Shown: positions 8,485 to 16,749 of the stretch, in pieces
How positions within the stretch are numbered: position 1 is the stretch's first letter
How the letters are laid out: each line of letters begins with the position of its first letter
Assembly: GCA_018368345.1 (NCBI GenBank)
Contig: JAGZEK010000010.1
Span: 1 to 64,000, forward strand
Length of the DNA stretch: 64,000 nt
From: Collinsella sp.
Lineage (GTDB): Bacteria > Actinomycetota > Coriobacteriia > Coriobacteriales > Coriobacteriaceae
Direction: 5' to 3'
Position numbers and translations under genes: made by a program
The notes under the pieces: model-generated
Database searches by the model: none
What the model was told of the DNA's origin: nothing
What the model saw: only the letters and a program-made list of their open reading frames with translations

Positions 8485-11385
8485 TTACGACAGTTTAACA
8501 ATCGGAGCGAAGCCTTTCATTAGCTTTTTGGTCTGGCCGGTCTTTTCGAATTGAACCTCGATCATGTCTCCGGCGACCGAGATCACGGTACCCGTGCCAA
8601 AGGTCTTGTGGCTCACGGTATCGCCCGCGGCAAAGTCCTGCGACGCGCTGGCGCGATCGACCTTGCGCTCCACCGTCGGCGACACCTTGGACGACGGCTT
8701 TTTGGCTCGCGGCGCGCCCGAGCCAAAGGTCGAGGCAACACGACCGGCGTCGGGCGAGACCCCACGATGGCGCTCGGTCCCATAGCTGCTGCCGCCAAAG
8801 AAATCGTCGAAGCTCGATCCGCCGCGCGATCCGGAACCGCCGGTCGAGCGCGTATGCGAGCCAAACACCTTGCCGCCATACATATCCGAGCCCATGCCCG
8901 AGCCAAAGGTGCCGTGACGGTCGCCGCGCTTCTCCCAGCCCGTGCCCTCAAAACCGGCAGAACCGATACCGCTAAACTCGATATCCTCAAACGGAATCTC
9001 GTTGAGGAAGCGCGAGCGCGGGTTGGCAGAAGTCGAGCCGTAGGTGCGACGCGTGGCCGCATAGGTCAGAAACAGGCGCTTACGGGCGCGCGTGATGGCA
9101 ACGTAGGCCAGGCGACGTTCCTCCTCGAGCTTGCCCGGATCATCGCTGCCGCCAAAGTCGTGCACGTGCGGGAAGATGCCCTCCTCCATGCCGGCCACGA
9201 ACACCGCCGGGAACTCCAGGCCCTTGGCGGAGTGGATGGTCATCATGGTAATGGCATGCGTCTCGCCGGCCAGGGAATCCAAGTCGGAGCGCAGGGCCAG
9301 CCACTCCATGAGTGCCGGCAGCGCCTTACAGGTGAGCGGACCGTAGGTGCGCTCGATCTCGTCGGCATGCACGGCGCCCGCCGGCATCTCCGTCGGCGCG
9401 GCATACGCGTTGCCCGCGATGGCGGCGGCCAAGGCATCCTGCGGCGAGAGCGCCGGGGCGGCTAGGCTATCGAGCGGATTGGAGCCCGCGGCGTCACGAG
9501 CGCCGACAAGTGCCTCAAACGAGGATGCCGGAGCGGACGGCCCCGGCTCGGACGCGGGCGCACTCACCACGACGGACTCGGACTCGGCGACGGACGGCAC
9601 GTCGGCAACACCGGCTGCACGCAGCTCTTCCAAGCTCTCGAGCGTGCCCTCGATATCCTCGTGCGTCTCCTCAAATTCGGCAGCGACGCCCAGGAATTCC
9701 TGGATGTTCTCGGCGCGGCTCTCGGATTCCATGGTGCCCTCGGCGCGGAACGCCTGCAGCAGACCCGTCTTATCGACGATCATCTCGACGACGTCCTTGA
9801 GCTCGCCGTCCATGCGACGGCCCTCGCGCACCAGCGAAACAAAGCTCGACAAGCCGTTGCGCACCTTGGCGCTAAACATGCCCGTCTCGGCTGTTGCGAT
9901 CTCGCAGGCCTGGAAGAACGAGCAGCGGTTGTCGCGCGCCAGCTGCTCAATCTTTTGGATCGAGGTGGAGCCGATGCCGCGGCGCGGCGTGTTGATGACG
10001 CGCTTGACGCTCATCTCGTCGGCCGGGTTCACGATCATCTTGAGGTAGGCCATGACGTCGCGGATCTCGGCGCGGTCGAAGAATCGCGTGCCGCCCACGA
10101 TCTTGTAGGGCACGCCCGCGCGCAGGAACATATCTTCGAGGATACGCGACTGGGCGTTGGTGCGGTAGAACACGGCGATATCGTCGTAACTCGTGCCCTT
10201 GGCGTGCAGCTTCTCGATCTCGCCGGCAATCCAGCGGCCCTCGTCGCGCTCATCGCTTGCCTGGAAGGCCTGGATCTTCTCGCCATCGCCCTCGGCCGTA
10301 AACAGGCGCTTGTCCTTGCGCTGCGAGTTGTGGCGAACAACGGCATTGGCGGCGCTCAGGATGTGACCCGTGGAGCGATAGTTCTGCTCCAGCTTGACGG
10401 TCTTGCAGTTTTTAAAGTCCTTCTCAAAGTCCAGGATATTGGTGATGTCGGCGCCACGCCAGCTATAAATGGACTGGTCGTCGTCGCCCACAACCATGAG
10501 GTTTTGGTACTTGGCGGCCAGCAGGTTGGCGATCTCGTACTGGACGTGGTTGGTGTCCTGATACTCGTCGACGCTAATGTAGCGGAAGCGCTCTTGGTAC
10601 TTGTCGAGCACCTCGGGGCGGGTGCGCAGCAGCTCGAGCGTGCGTACGAGCAGGTCGTCGAAGTCCATCGCGTTGGCGGCGCGCAGGCGGCGCTCCAGCT
10701 CCAGGTAGACCTGCGCGGCCTTTTTGTCATTGGGGCTATCGGCGCTCTTGAGCATGTCCTCGGGGCCGATCATGGCGTTTTTAGCAGAGCTGATCTTGCT
10801 GCGGATCATGTTGATGGGGAACTGCTTTTGCTCGATGCCGAGCGCCTGCATAATGTCGCGCACCATGCGCTTTGAGTCGTCGTCATCGTAGATGGTGAAC
10901 TGGCCGGTGTAGCCCAGCAGGTCGGCGTCCTCGCGCAGCATGCGCACGCACATGGCATGGAAGGTGCACACCCACATGCCACGGGTGCCGCTGGGAATGA
11001 GTGCCGCCAGACGCTCGCGCATCTCGGCCGCAGCCTTGTTGGTAAACGTAATGGCAAGAACCTGCCAAGGCTTAACACCCAGGTCGCCGAGCATATGTGC
11101 GATGCGGAAGGTCAGGACGCGGGTCTTGCCCGAGCCGGCGCCGGCGAGCACCAGCAACGGGCCCTCGGTGGTCAGGACCGCCTCGCGCTGGGCGGGATTA
11201 AGGCTGTCGATGTCGACGAGCGGCTTGGCGGGCTTGGGTGCCGGCGCGGGAGCGTCGTAGATGTCGAGCGGAACGAGCTCGGGCTCCGGCGCAGCGGGGG
11301 CGGTGTATGCATCGAGTGGCACGGGTTCCGGCGCGGGCGGCACGGGCACCGCGGCGTTCTTTTCCCAGGGCAGGGGCTGGGTCAT
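8485..11385 (-). CDS. pcrA: UvrD/PcrA-family ATP-dependent 3'-5' DNA helicase
   Basis: The 966-aa superfamily 1 helicase unwinds DNA in nucleotide excision and replication repair. Walker A GAGSGKT is at residues 82-88, Walker B is in VDEYQDTNHVQYEIA, and the downstream motifs (GDDDQSIYSWRGA, HSAKGLEFPAVFV, VAITRARKRLFLTYA) are in order. The C-terminal about 40 residues match the Tudor-like PcrA tail. Two oddities are a Pro/Ala-rich N-terminal extension (residues 1-55) and a roughly 90-residue Ser/Ala/Pro-rich insertion near residue 620-710, between helicase motifs, probably a disordered loop. The start at 11385 has GAGGAG at seven bases; the frame is open 28 codons further but without a ribosome site. 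The gene ends in CTGTCGTAA, which is shared with the gene next to the other family F copy. Confidence 0.95.
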   Translation of the reverse strand: MTQPLPWEKNAAVPVPPAPEPVPLDAYTAPAAPEPELVPLDIYDAPAPAPKPAKPLVDIDSLNPAQREAVLTTEGPLLVLAGAGSGKTRVLTFRIAHMLGDLGVKPWQVLAITFTNKAAAEMRERLAALIPSGTRGMWVCTFHAMCVRMLREDADLLGYTGQFTIYDDDDSKRMVRDIMQALGIEQKQFPINMIRSKISSAKNAMIGPEDMLKSADSPNDKKAAQVYLELERRLRAANAMDFDDLLVRTLELLRTRPEVLDKYQERFRYISVDEYQDTNHVQYEIANLLAAKYQNLMVVGDDDQSIYSWRGADITNILDFEKDFKNCKTVKLEQNYRSTGHILSAANAVVRHNSQRKDKRLFTAEGDGEKIQAFQASDERDEGRWIAGEIEKLHAKGTSYDDIAVFYRTNAQSRILEDMFLRAGVPYKIVGGTRFFDRAEIRDVMAYLKMIVNPADEMSVKRVINTPRRGIGSTSIQKIEQLARDNRCSFFQACEIATAETGMFSAKVRNGLSSFVSLVREGRRMDGELKDVVEMIVDKTGLLQAFRAEGTMESESRAENIQEFLGVAAEFEETHEDIEGTLESLEELRAAGVADVPSVAESESVVVSAPASEPGPSAPASSFEALVGARDAAGSNPLDSLAAPALSPQDALAAAIAGNAYAAPTEMPAGAVHADEIERTYGPLTCKALPALMEWLALRSDLDSLAGETHAITMMTIHSAKGLEFPAVFVAGMEEGIFPHVHDFGGSDDPGKLEEERRLAYVAITRARKRLFLTYAATRRTYGSTSANPRSRFLNEIPFEDIEFSGIGSAGFEGTGWEKRGDRHGTFGSGMGSDMYGGKVFGSHTRSTGGSGSRGGSSFDDFFGGSSYGTERHRGVSPDAGRVASTFGSGAPRAKKPSSKVSPTVERKVDRASASQDFAAGDTVSHKTFGTGTVISVAGDMIEVQFEKTGQTKKLMKGFAPIVKLS

Positions 11386-11633
11386 GGGCGACTCCTCATC
11401 TGACGGACGGCGCGCCTGCGGGCAGCGCCATAGTTTGAGCCGTACTAGTATACCGAGCCGCGCGGACACCGACGCAAATCACACCACGACTCCGTGCGCC
11501 ACCGTCAGACCCGCCCCAGCGGATTTGGCGCAATGGGGTCAGGTTACTTTGCACCAATCTATTGACAATCACGAAACCGCCGATGTCATGGCAGCAGCAG
11601 CGAGCGACGGTCAGGGCGAACAAATTGGCATGA
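11386..11633. other. Intergenic region upstream of pcrA
   Basis: I see no gene here. A sequence related to the repeat at 1261-1311 occurs at 11535-11557 (GGGGTCAGGTTAC then TTTGCACCAA). The rest is unremarkable apart from the pcrA ribosome site at its left edge. Confidence 0.5.
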
Positions 11634-11674
11634 AAAGGGGGCGGCATAGACCTTTTGGTCATGCCACCCCCTTT
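11634..11674 (-). terminator. Terminator of uppP
   Basis: AAAGGGGGCGGCAT (11634-11647) pairs with ATGCCACCCCCTTT (11661-11674), with one mismatch. On the minus strand the descending arm ends in TTTT. Confidence 0.75.
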
Positions 11675-11718
11675 GAATGACAAGTTGTCGCCCTGGCCGC
11701 CGCGCAGCGTCGACTAAG

Positions 11719-12699
11719 TTAGAGGCCGAGCATCGGCTCCAGGACAAAGAAGTATGCGAGCACCACGATGCCCAGGATGATGCGGTAGACGCCGAAGCAC
11801 TTAAAGTCGTGACGGCGGACGAAGCCCATGAGCCACTTGATGGCGATGAGCGACACCACAAAGGCGACGACGCAGCCCACGCCCAAGATGGCGATCTCGT
11901 TGGTGCCGAAAGTACCGCCCTTAATAAAGTACTTGACCAGCTTGAGCGCACTTGCGCCAAACATAACGGGAATAGCCAGGAAGAACGTGAACTTAGACGC
12001 CACCGAGCGCGTGCAGCCCAGCAGCAGGCCGCCGATGATGGTAGAACCGGAGCGAGACGTACCAGGCACCAGCGAAAGCACCTGGAAGCAGCCGATACCC
12101 AGCGCAGTCTTCCAGCTGAGGTCCTCGAGCGTGGCGATGGAGCCAAAGTCCAGGTTCTCATCATCGTCCTCATCCTCAGCGGTAGCCGTGGCGGGCGCCG
12201 CAAAGTGCGCACCGGCGGGACGTTCACCCGACACCACAGCACGCGAACCAAACGAACCGGCAACGGCCATTTCCTCGCGCTTGCTCGCGCGCCAGTTCTC
12301 GATCACGATAAACAGCACGCCGTACACAATGAGCGCCAGCGCCACGACGGGAGCATTGTAGAAATGCTCCTCCATCCAGTCGTTGAGCGGCAGGCCGATC
12401 GCCGCCGCAGGAATGCAACCGAGCACAATCTTGCCCCACAGCACCCAGGTGTCGCGACGGCCCTCCTTGCCCTTGCTGGGCGAGAACGGGTTGAGCTCGT
12501 GGAAAAACAGCACGCAGACGGCCAGAATGGCGCCGAGCTGAATCACGACCAGGAACATGTTCCAGAACGTCTCGCTCACGTTCATCTTGACGAACTCGTC
12601 CACCAAGATCATGTGGCCCGTCGACGAAACGGGCAGCCATTCGGTGATGCCCTCGACCAGGCCCATGAAGGCAGATTTTAGAAGCTCGATAATATCCAA
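11719..12699 (-). CDS. uppP: Undecaprenyl-diphosphatase (BacA/UppP)
   Basis: The 326-aa membrane enzyme dephosphorylates undecaprenyl pyrophosphate to recycle the lipid carrier for cell-wall synthesis, and also gives bacitracin resistance. The catalytic motifs GLVEGITEWLPVSSTGH and PGTSRSGSTI are both present, along with about eight membrane segments. I use a TTG start at 12699, which gives LDIIELLKSAFMGLVEG, the normal family start, six bases after GAGGGGG; the frame continues upstream but with unrelated sequence. The protein is longer than usual (about 270) because of a loop of about 50 residues with an acidic stretch (AEDEDDDENLD) before the second catalytic motif. A bacitracin-type two-component system lies 1 kb away. 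Confidence 0.92.
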   Translation of the reverse strand: MDIIELLKSAFMGLVEGITEWLPVSSTGHMILVDEFVKMNVSETFWNMFLVVIQLGAILAVCVLFFHELNPFSPSKGKEGRRDTWVLWGKIVLGCIPAAAIGLPLNDWMEEHFYNAPVVALALIVYGVLFIVIENWRASKREEMAVAGSFGSRAVVSGERPAGAHFAAPATATAEDEDDDENLDFGSIATLEDLSWKTALGIGCFQVLSLVPGTSRSGSTIIGGLLLGCTRSVASKFTFFLAIPVMFGASALKLVKYFIKGGTFGTNEIAILGVGCVVAFVVSLIAIKWLMGFVRRHDFKCFGVYRIILGIVVLAYFFVLEPMLGL

Positions 12700-12947
12700 A
12701 GGAACCCCCTCGTTAGACACCCGCCGATATTGTTCTGCGGACGGTGCGGGCGATGTCCCATTATCAACCGTTGGCGGCGCGCCTGCGCCTACCCTTACCA
12801 AAAAACTCGCCCGTTCACAGAATTGCGAGCGGTCAAACCCAAATCCTTGGGTATAACTGCAACAAGATAAAGTGTCCGGCGGCCAACGCGCCCGCGCCCG
12901 CCCGATGCACGAGCCCCGTGCCCGTGCGATAGACCAAGGAGGAAACC
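12700..12947. promoter_or_regulatory. Divergent uppP/uspA promoter region
   Basis: The gap carries TATAAC, a plausible -10 for the stress-protein gene, near 12852, just after a small palindrome CCCAAATCCTTGGG. No ORF with coding character is seen. Confidence 0.4.
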
Positions 12948-13385
12948 ATGAACGAGGGCTACACCAAGGTATTTGTTTCACTCGACGGTACTGAACAGCA
13001 GGATTTTGTGCTCGCACGCGCCATCAAGGTCGCCGCGAACAACGGCGCCAAGCTAATCATCGGCCACGTTATCGATTCCACGGCGCTCGAGAGCGCCGGT
13101 TCCTATCCGGTCGATCTGGTCAACGGCCTAGAGGAGGCATTTAAGAACTCCATCGCCAAGCAGCTCGAAGAGGCCAAGGCCAATCCCGACATTCCCGAGG
13201 TCGAAGTCATGATTCGCGCCGGCCGTATTCGTGAGACGCTCAAAGACGAGATGCTCGACGTGGTCAAGCCCGACCTGGTGCTCTGCGGCGCTCGCGGCCT
13301 GTCCTCGATCAAGTATGCGCTGCTGGGTTCGATTTCGACGTTCCTGCTGCGCAACACCGACTGCGACATTTTGGTCGTGAAGTAG
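12948..13385 (+). CDS. Universal stress protein (UspA family)
   Basis: The 145-aa cytosolic protein has the Usp alpha/beta fold. The start FVSLDGTEQQDFVLARAI, with an acidic residue in the first nucleotide-binding strand, and the C-terminal GARGLSSIKYALLGSIS match the G-x2-G-x9-G-S/T ATP-binding signature. It is expected to bind ATP and help survival in starvation or other stress; a precise role is not known for most members. AGGAGG lies upstream of the ATG. It is a single gene followed by two hairpins (13399-13491 and 13532-13565). Confidence 0.92.
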   Translation: MNEGYTKVFVSLDGTEQQDFVLARAIKVAANNGAKLIIGHVIDSTALESAGSYPVDLVNGLEEAFKNSIAKQLEEAKANPDIPEVEVMIRAGRIRETLKDEMLDVVKPDLVLCGARGLSSIKYALLGSISTFLLRNTDCDILVVK

Positions 13386-13398
13386 CGTTGCTCCCACC

Positions 13399-13491
13399 GG
13401 CCGCGGGGCCTGCGGGGTTTCCACGGGCACGTCCTCGCCGCGTTGCGGCTGCGGGATGTGCCCTTAGGAAACCCCTCCCGGCCCCGCGGCC
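13399..13491. repeat. Long GC-rich hairpin after uspA
   Basis: GGCCGCGGGGCC (13399-13410) pairs with GGCCCCGCGGCC near 13480-13491, and GGGGTTTCC and GGGCAC in the left arm pair with GGAAACCCC and GTGCCC in the right. The loop contains GTCCTCGCCGCG. It resembles the other long 3'-end hairpins in size, but its core differs from families D to G. Confidence 0.65.
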
Positions 13492-13531
13492 TTCGCAGCC
13501 TTACTTCAGCGAGTTGGCTGATAAAAGATGG

Positions 13532-13565
13532 CGTGCCGCCCCGTTTGGGGTGGCACGTTTTGTTT
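13532..13565 (+). terminator. Terminator between uspA and the kinase gene
   Basis: CGTGCCGCCCC (13532-13542) pairs with GGGGTGGCACG (13547-13557) around a GTTT loop, followed by TTTTGTTT on the plus strand. Confidence 0.75.
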
Positions 13566-13610
13566 GGGCTGCACGTTTTTGTTTTGGGAGATCCATTTGA
13601 GCCTCATAGT

Positions 13611-13673
13611 TATGTTCACGTTCGGGAACATAGCGCCAGTTGCCTTAGCTAAGTTCACGTTCGGGAACATAGC
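13611..13673. repeat. Two direct repeats of a GTTC-N8-GAAC palindrome
   Basis: The sequence GTTCACGTTCGGGAACATAG occurs at 13614 and again at 13653, 39 bases apart. Each copy is itself a palindrome (GTTC-N8-GAAC; in the first copy TATGTTC-N8-GAACATA). It lies between converging genes, just beyond the sensor kinase stop. The function is unknown; paired protein-binding sites are one possibility. Confidence 0.6.
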
Positions 13674-13697
13674 CGTCCGCACCGCAAGACGGCCCGG

Positions 13698-14741
13698 CTA
13701 CTCAAAGTATTGGAACTTGTTCGTTGAGAAGGCAAACGTTACGACAAAGCCTTCTCCGGAGTTGGATGCCGCGGTGACGTCGATGCCCATCTTGGAGCAC
13801 AGGCGCGCCACCAGGTAGAGGCCGATGCCCGTTGCGCGCTTGGTGGTGCGACCGTTGTCGCCGGTAAAGCCCTTCTCGAACACGCGTGGCAGGTCAGCCG
13901 CACACACGCCGCAGCCGTTATCGGCAACGGTGAGCTCGATGCGCTCGCTCGCCAGGCCCTCGTCCAGCAACGCGCCCGAAAACACAATCTTCGCGCCGTC
14001 CTCGCGCGCATATTTAATGCTGTTCTGAATGAGCTGGCCCAGGATAAATTCGAGCCATTTTTCGTCGGTAAAGACCTCGAAGTCAAGGTTCTCGCACACC
14101 GGAGCCACGTGCGCCGCAATGAGCTCGCGCGCGTTGGCCTTAATCGCACCCGTCACCAGGGTCTTAAGATCCCAACGGCGAATCAGGTAATCGCGCTCCA
14201 CGACTTCCGAGCGCGCGTAGTACAGTGCCTGGTCGATATAGCGCTCAACGCGAGCCAGCTCGCGACCCAGGTCATCCACACGCGACAGGTCGTCTTCGCT
14301 GCCGTCCAGGTTTTCCAAAATCAGATGGGCTGCCGCCAGAGGCAGCTTGGCCTCGTGGACCCAGCTCTCGATATAGTCGCGATAGTCATCGGTCTGGCGC
14401 CTGCCTTCGGCAACCTCGTCGCAAGCGGCTTTGCCCACCCGGCGCAAGACCTCGTACTCGAGCTCGCCCTCGGCATAGGTCGGACATTGCACCATCTCCT
14501 GCACCCATGCGGGACTCTCGAGCTCCCCTACCGCACGCTCCAGCTGGCGCAGAAAACGACGACGGCGCGCGTACTCGATCACGATGCCGAGCATACCAAA
14601 GATAAAGGACACGCCGACCGCCACGACCACGATAGAAACGGGTGCGCCGGCGACCGTCAGTACAAAGCAGCTCAGCAGCACGCCGCACGTCCACACGGCG
14701 ACGGGAAGCAGCGCATCTTTGAAGAATTTGGCAAACGACAT
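13698..14741 (-). CDS. Intramembrane-sensing histidine kinase (BceS-like)
   Basis: The 347-aa membrane kinase has two transmembrane helices in its first 60 residues with almost no external loop, the hallmark of kinases that sense through a partner transporter. The phospho-acceptor region YIESWVHEAKLPLAAAHL contains the predicted His, and the ATPase domain has N- and G-box motifs (LIQNSIKYA, VADNGCGV, ATGIGLYL). It starts nine bases after the stop of the response regulator gene and would form a two-component system with it. No Bce-type ABC transporter lies next to it; UppP, a bacitracin target enzyme, is 1 kb away, so a cell-envelope antibiotic response is plausible but unproven. Confidence 0.88.
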   Translation of the reverse strand: MSFAKFFKDALLPVAVWTCGVLLSCFVLTVAGAPVSIVVVAVGVSFIFGMLGIVIEYARRRRFLRQLERAVGELESPAWVQEMVQCPTYAEGELEYEVLRRVGKAACDEVAEGRRQTDDYRDYIESWVHEAKLPLAAAHLILENLDGSEDDLSRVDDLGRELARVERYIDQALYYARSEVVERDYLIRRWDLKTLVTGAIKANARELIAAHVAPVCENLDFEVFTDEKWLEFILGQLIQNSIKYAREDGAKIVFSGALLDEGLASERIELTVADNGCGVCAADLPRVFEKGFTGDNGRTTKRATGIGLYLVARLCSKMGIDVTAASNSGEGFVVTFAFSTNKFQYFE

Positions 14742-14750
14742 AGCCGGCCC

Positions 14751-15424
14751 CTAGACCGAATAGCCCTGGCCGCGGTGCGTCGTCAAATACCCCTTGATAC
14801 CGATTTTTTCGAGCGTGGTGCGCAGGCGGTTGATGTTGACGGTAAGCGTGTTGTCGTCCACGAAGGCGTCGGAGCCCCACAGGTCCTGCATGATGGCCGA
14901 GCGCGAGACAATCTTGCCCGCGCGCGACCCAAGAGCAGCGAGAGGATACGCAGCTCGTTTTTGGTGAGCTCGGTACTGGTGCCGGTTTGCATGTTGATGA
15001 CCATGGAGCGAGCGAGATCGAGCTCCAGTCCCTTGTGGACAAGTGTGCTGCGCTCGCCCGCCGCCGCGGTGCGACGTAGCAAGGCATTGATGCGCGCCAC
15101 GAGCACGCGCGCGCTATAGGGCTTGGGAACAAAGTCGTCCGCGCCGAGCGTCATGGCCATGACCTCGTCGATCTCGGTCGTGCGCGAGGTGAGGACGATG
15201 ATGGGGACCTCGGATTCGCGGCGAACCTCGTGGCAGATATGCTGGCCGTCCTTGACGGGAAGCGTGAGGTCGAGCAGCACCAGGTCGGGCGCGGCGGCGA
15301 GAATATCGCGCGAGACATGCTCGAACGATTCGCAGGCCTCGATTTCAAACCCGGCGCGGGCAAGGATGTCGACAAGCTCACGACGAATGGGCTCGTCGTC
15401 CTCAACGACATAAATCAGCGCCAT
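14751..15424 (-). pseudogene. OmpR-family response regulator, frameshifted
   Basis: The receiver domain (residues 1-115) is intact, with VVEDDEP, the phospho-acceptor Asp in DLVLLDLTLP and Lys in VPKPYS. The DNA-binding domain starts normally (TELTKNELRILSLLL), but the reading frame shifts at about 14928-14930, where a run of G (minus strand) is one base short. As it stands, translation continues out of frame to 14783. Adding one G restores GKIVSRSAIMQDLWGSDAFV and TLTVNINRLR, a normal winged helix ending at 14751. The start has GGGAGG at six bases. It could be a sequencing error, a recent mutation or a slippage site; if real, the two-component system is probably dead. Confidence 0.82.
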
Positions 15425-15543
15425 GTGTCCTCCCGTTTCTCGTAACTTGCACTTTCCGCACCATTATGCCCACGGCGTCGCAGCGATGCGACCCCGTGGG
15501 CACCTAATATGACAAAAGTGTTCGGTAGCCTTAAGAGAAAATA

Positions 15544-15574
15544 GGGGCCGACCGGTCCTAAACCGATCGGCCCC
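15544..15574 (-). terminator. Terminator of the aminotransferase gene
   Basis: GGGGCCGACCGG pairs with CCGATCGGCCCC (15544-15574, one G-T pair). On the minus strand it is followed by TATTTTC. Confidence 0.75.
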
Positions 15575-15594
15575 ATCGCTTCGACCTCGAGCCT

Positions 15595-16725
15595 CTACTC
15601 GAGCGTACGCATGTACGCGGAGATAGCATCCAGGCCCTTCTGCAGGTCGTCGGTATTATCGGAGTATGCATAGCCAATGCGCATGCTCTTGGGCTCCTCG
15701 AAGCAATCGCCCGGGGTGACGAGTGCGCCGGACTTCTTAATCATGTCGGTGCAGAACGTCCTGGAGTCAATGTCGTAGTCGTAATACACGAGCGCGGTGC
15801 TACCCGCCTCGGGCTTGACGAACGACAGGTGCGGCTCGCTCTCGACCCACTTCTCCAGAACAGCAAGGTTCTGACGGACGATGCGACGGCTGCGCTCAAG
15901 GATCACGGAAGCGTTGCCCAGAATCAGCTCCGCCACCGACTCGCTGAATATGCCGGCGGAAATCAGGTTGTAGTCGCGATGCGAAAGCAGCGCGCGACGG
16001 AGCTCCGGGCTCTTGGTGACCGCCCAGCCCAGACGCAGGCCGGCGAACGACCAGACCTTGGACATGGATGCGGTGACGATGGCCTTGTCGTATAGGTCGA
16101 CCACGGACTCGGCGTACTCATCCGTCTGAGTAAGCAGACGGTAGACCTCGTCGCAGAGCACCCACGCGTCGTGTTTGCGTGCGACCTCGACAATCGCCTT
16201 GAGCGTATCGGTGTCGAGCAGGGCGCCCGTGGGGTTGTCCGGATTATTGATGCAGATGAGCTTGGTATCGTCAGTCACCAGAGCATCGAGCGCGTCGACG
16301 TCGACGTGGTAGCCGTTCTTGCGATCGAGCTGAAGAATATCGACCTTCGCACCGCACATCTCGGGAATCGAGTAAAGCTGCTGGTAGGTGGGCTTGACGG
16401 AGACTACATGATCGCCCGGTTCGACGAGCGTGGAAATAACCAGGGAGTTGGCACCGGTCGCGCCGTGCGTGGGCACGATATGCCCGGGCTCAACCGTCTT
16501 ATAGAGACGCGCGACCCCCTCGAGGAAGCCGGGCTGCCCCTCGATGTCTCCGTAGGTGAATCGGCGCGAGCACAGGCTATCGAGCCACGCCTTCTTGTCG
16601 GTGTTCGTAAGCTCGAACAGCTGGTCGAGCGTGAGGGAGTAGACGCACGTCTCCGCAACGTTGTGGGTGCACTTGGTCTCCCACTCGTTCATCCACTGCT
16701 CGACGGCGAAATCCTTGATCTGCAT
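15595..16725 (-). CDS. PLP-dependent aminotransferase, class I/II
   Basis: The 376-aa fold-type I enzyme transfers amino groups with pyridoxal phosphate. The cofactor lysine is in TASMSKVWSFAGLRLGW, and NNPDNPTGALL and the later GYAY segment are family landmarks. The amino acid substrate is not clear; it is not a close match to HisC or AspC and resembles enzymes found beside cyclodeaminases. It is 24 bases downstream of the ornithine-cyclodeaminase-like gene and is clearly cotranscribed, with a terminator after it. The two together suggest a small amino-acid degradation or interconversion pathway controlled by the divergent PucR regulator. Confidence 0.87.
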   Translation of the reverse strand: MQIKDFAVEQWMNEWETKCTHNVAETCVYSLTLDQLFELTNTDKKAWLDSLCSRRFTYGDIEGQPGFLEGVARLYKTVEPGHIVPTHGATGANSLVISTLVEPGDHVVSVKPTYQQLYSIPEMCGAKVDILQLDRKNGYHVDVDALDALVTDDTKLICINNPDNPTGALLDTDTLKAIVEVARKHDAWVLCDEVYRLLTQTDEYAESVVDLYDKAIVTASMSKVWSFAGLRLGWAVTKSPELRRALLSHRDYNLISAGIFSESVAELILGNASVILERSRRIVRQNLAVLEKWVESEPHLSFVKPEAGSTALVYYDYDIDSRTFCTDMIKKSGALVTPGDCFEEPKSMRIGYAYSDNTDDLQKGLDAISAYMRTLE

Positions 16726-16749
16726 TGTCGTTTCCTTTCCTTGACTTTC

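Noticed and set aside
13611..13673. LexA (SOS) boxes
   Set aside because: LexA sites of this group are GAAC-N4-GTTC; here the order is reversed (GTTC-N8-GAAC) and the location is between gene ends.
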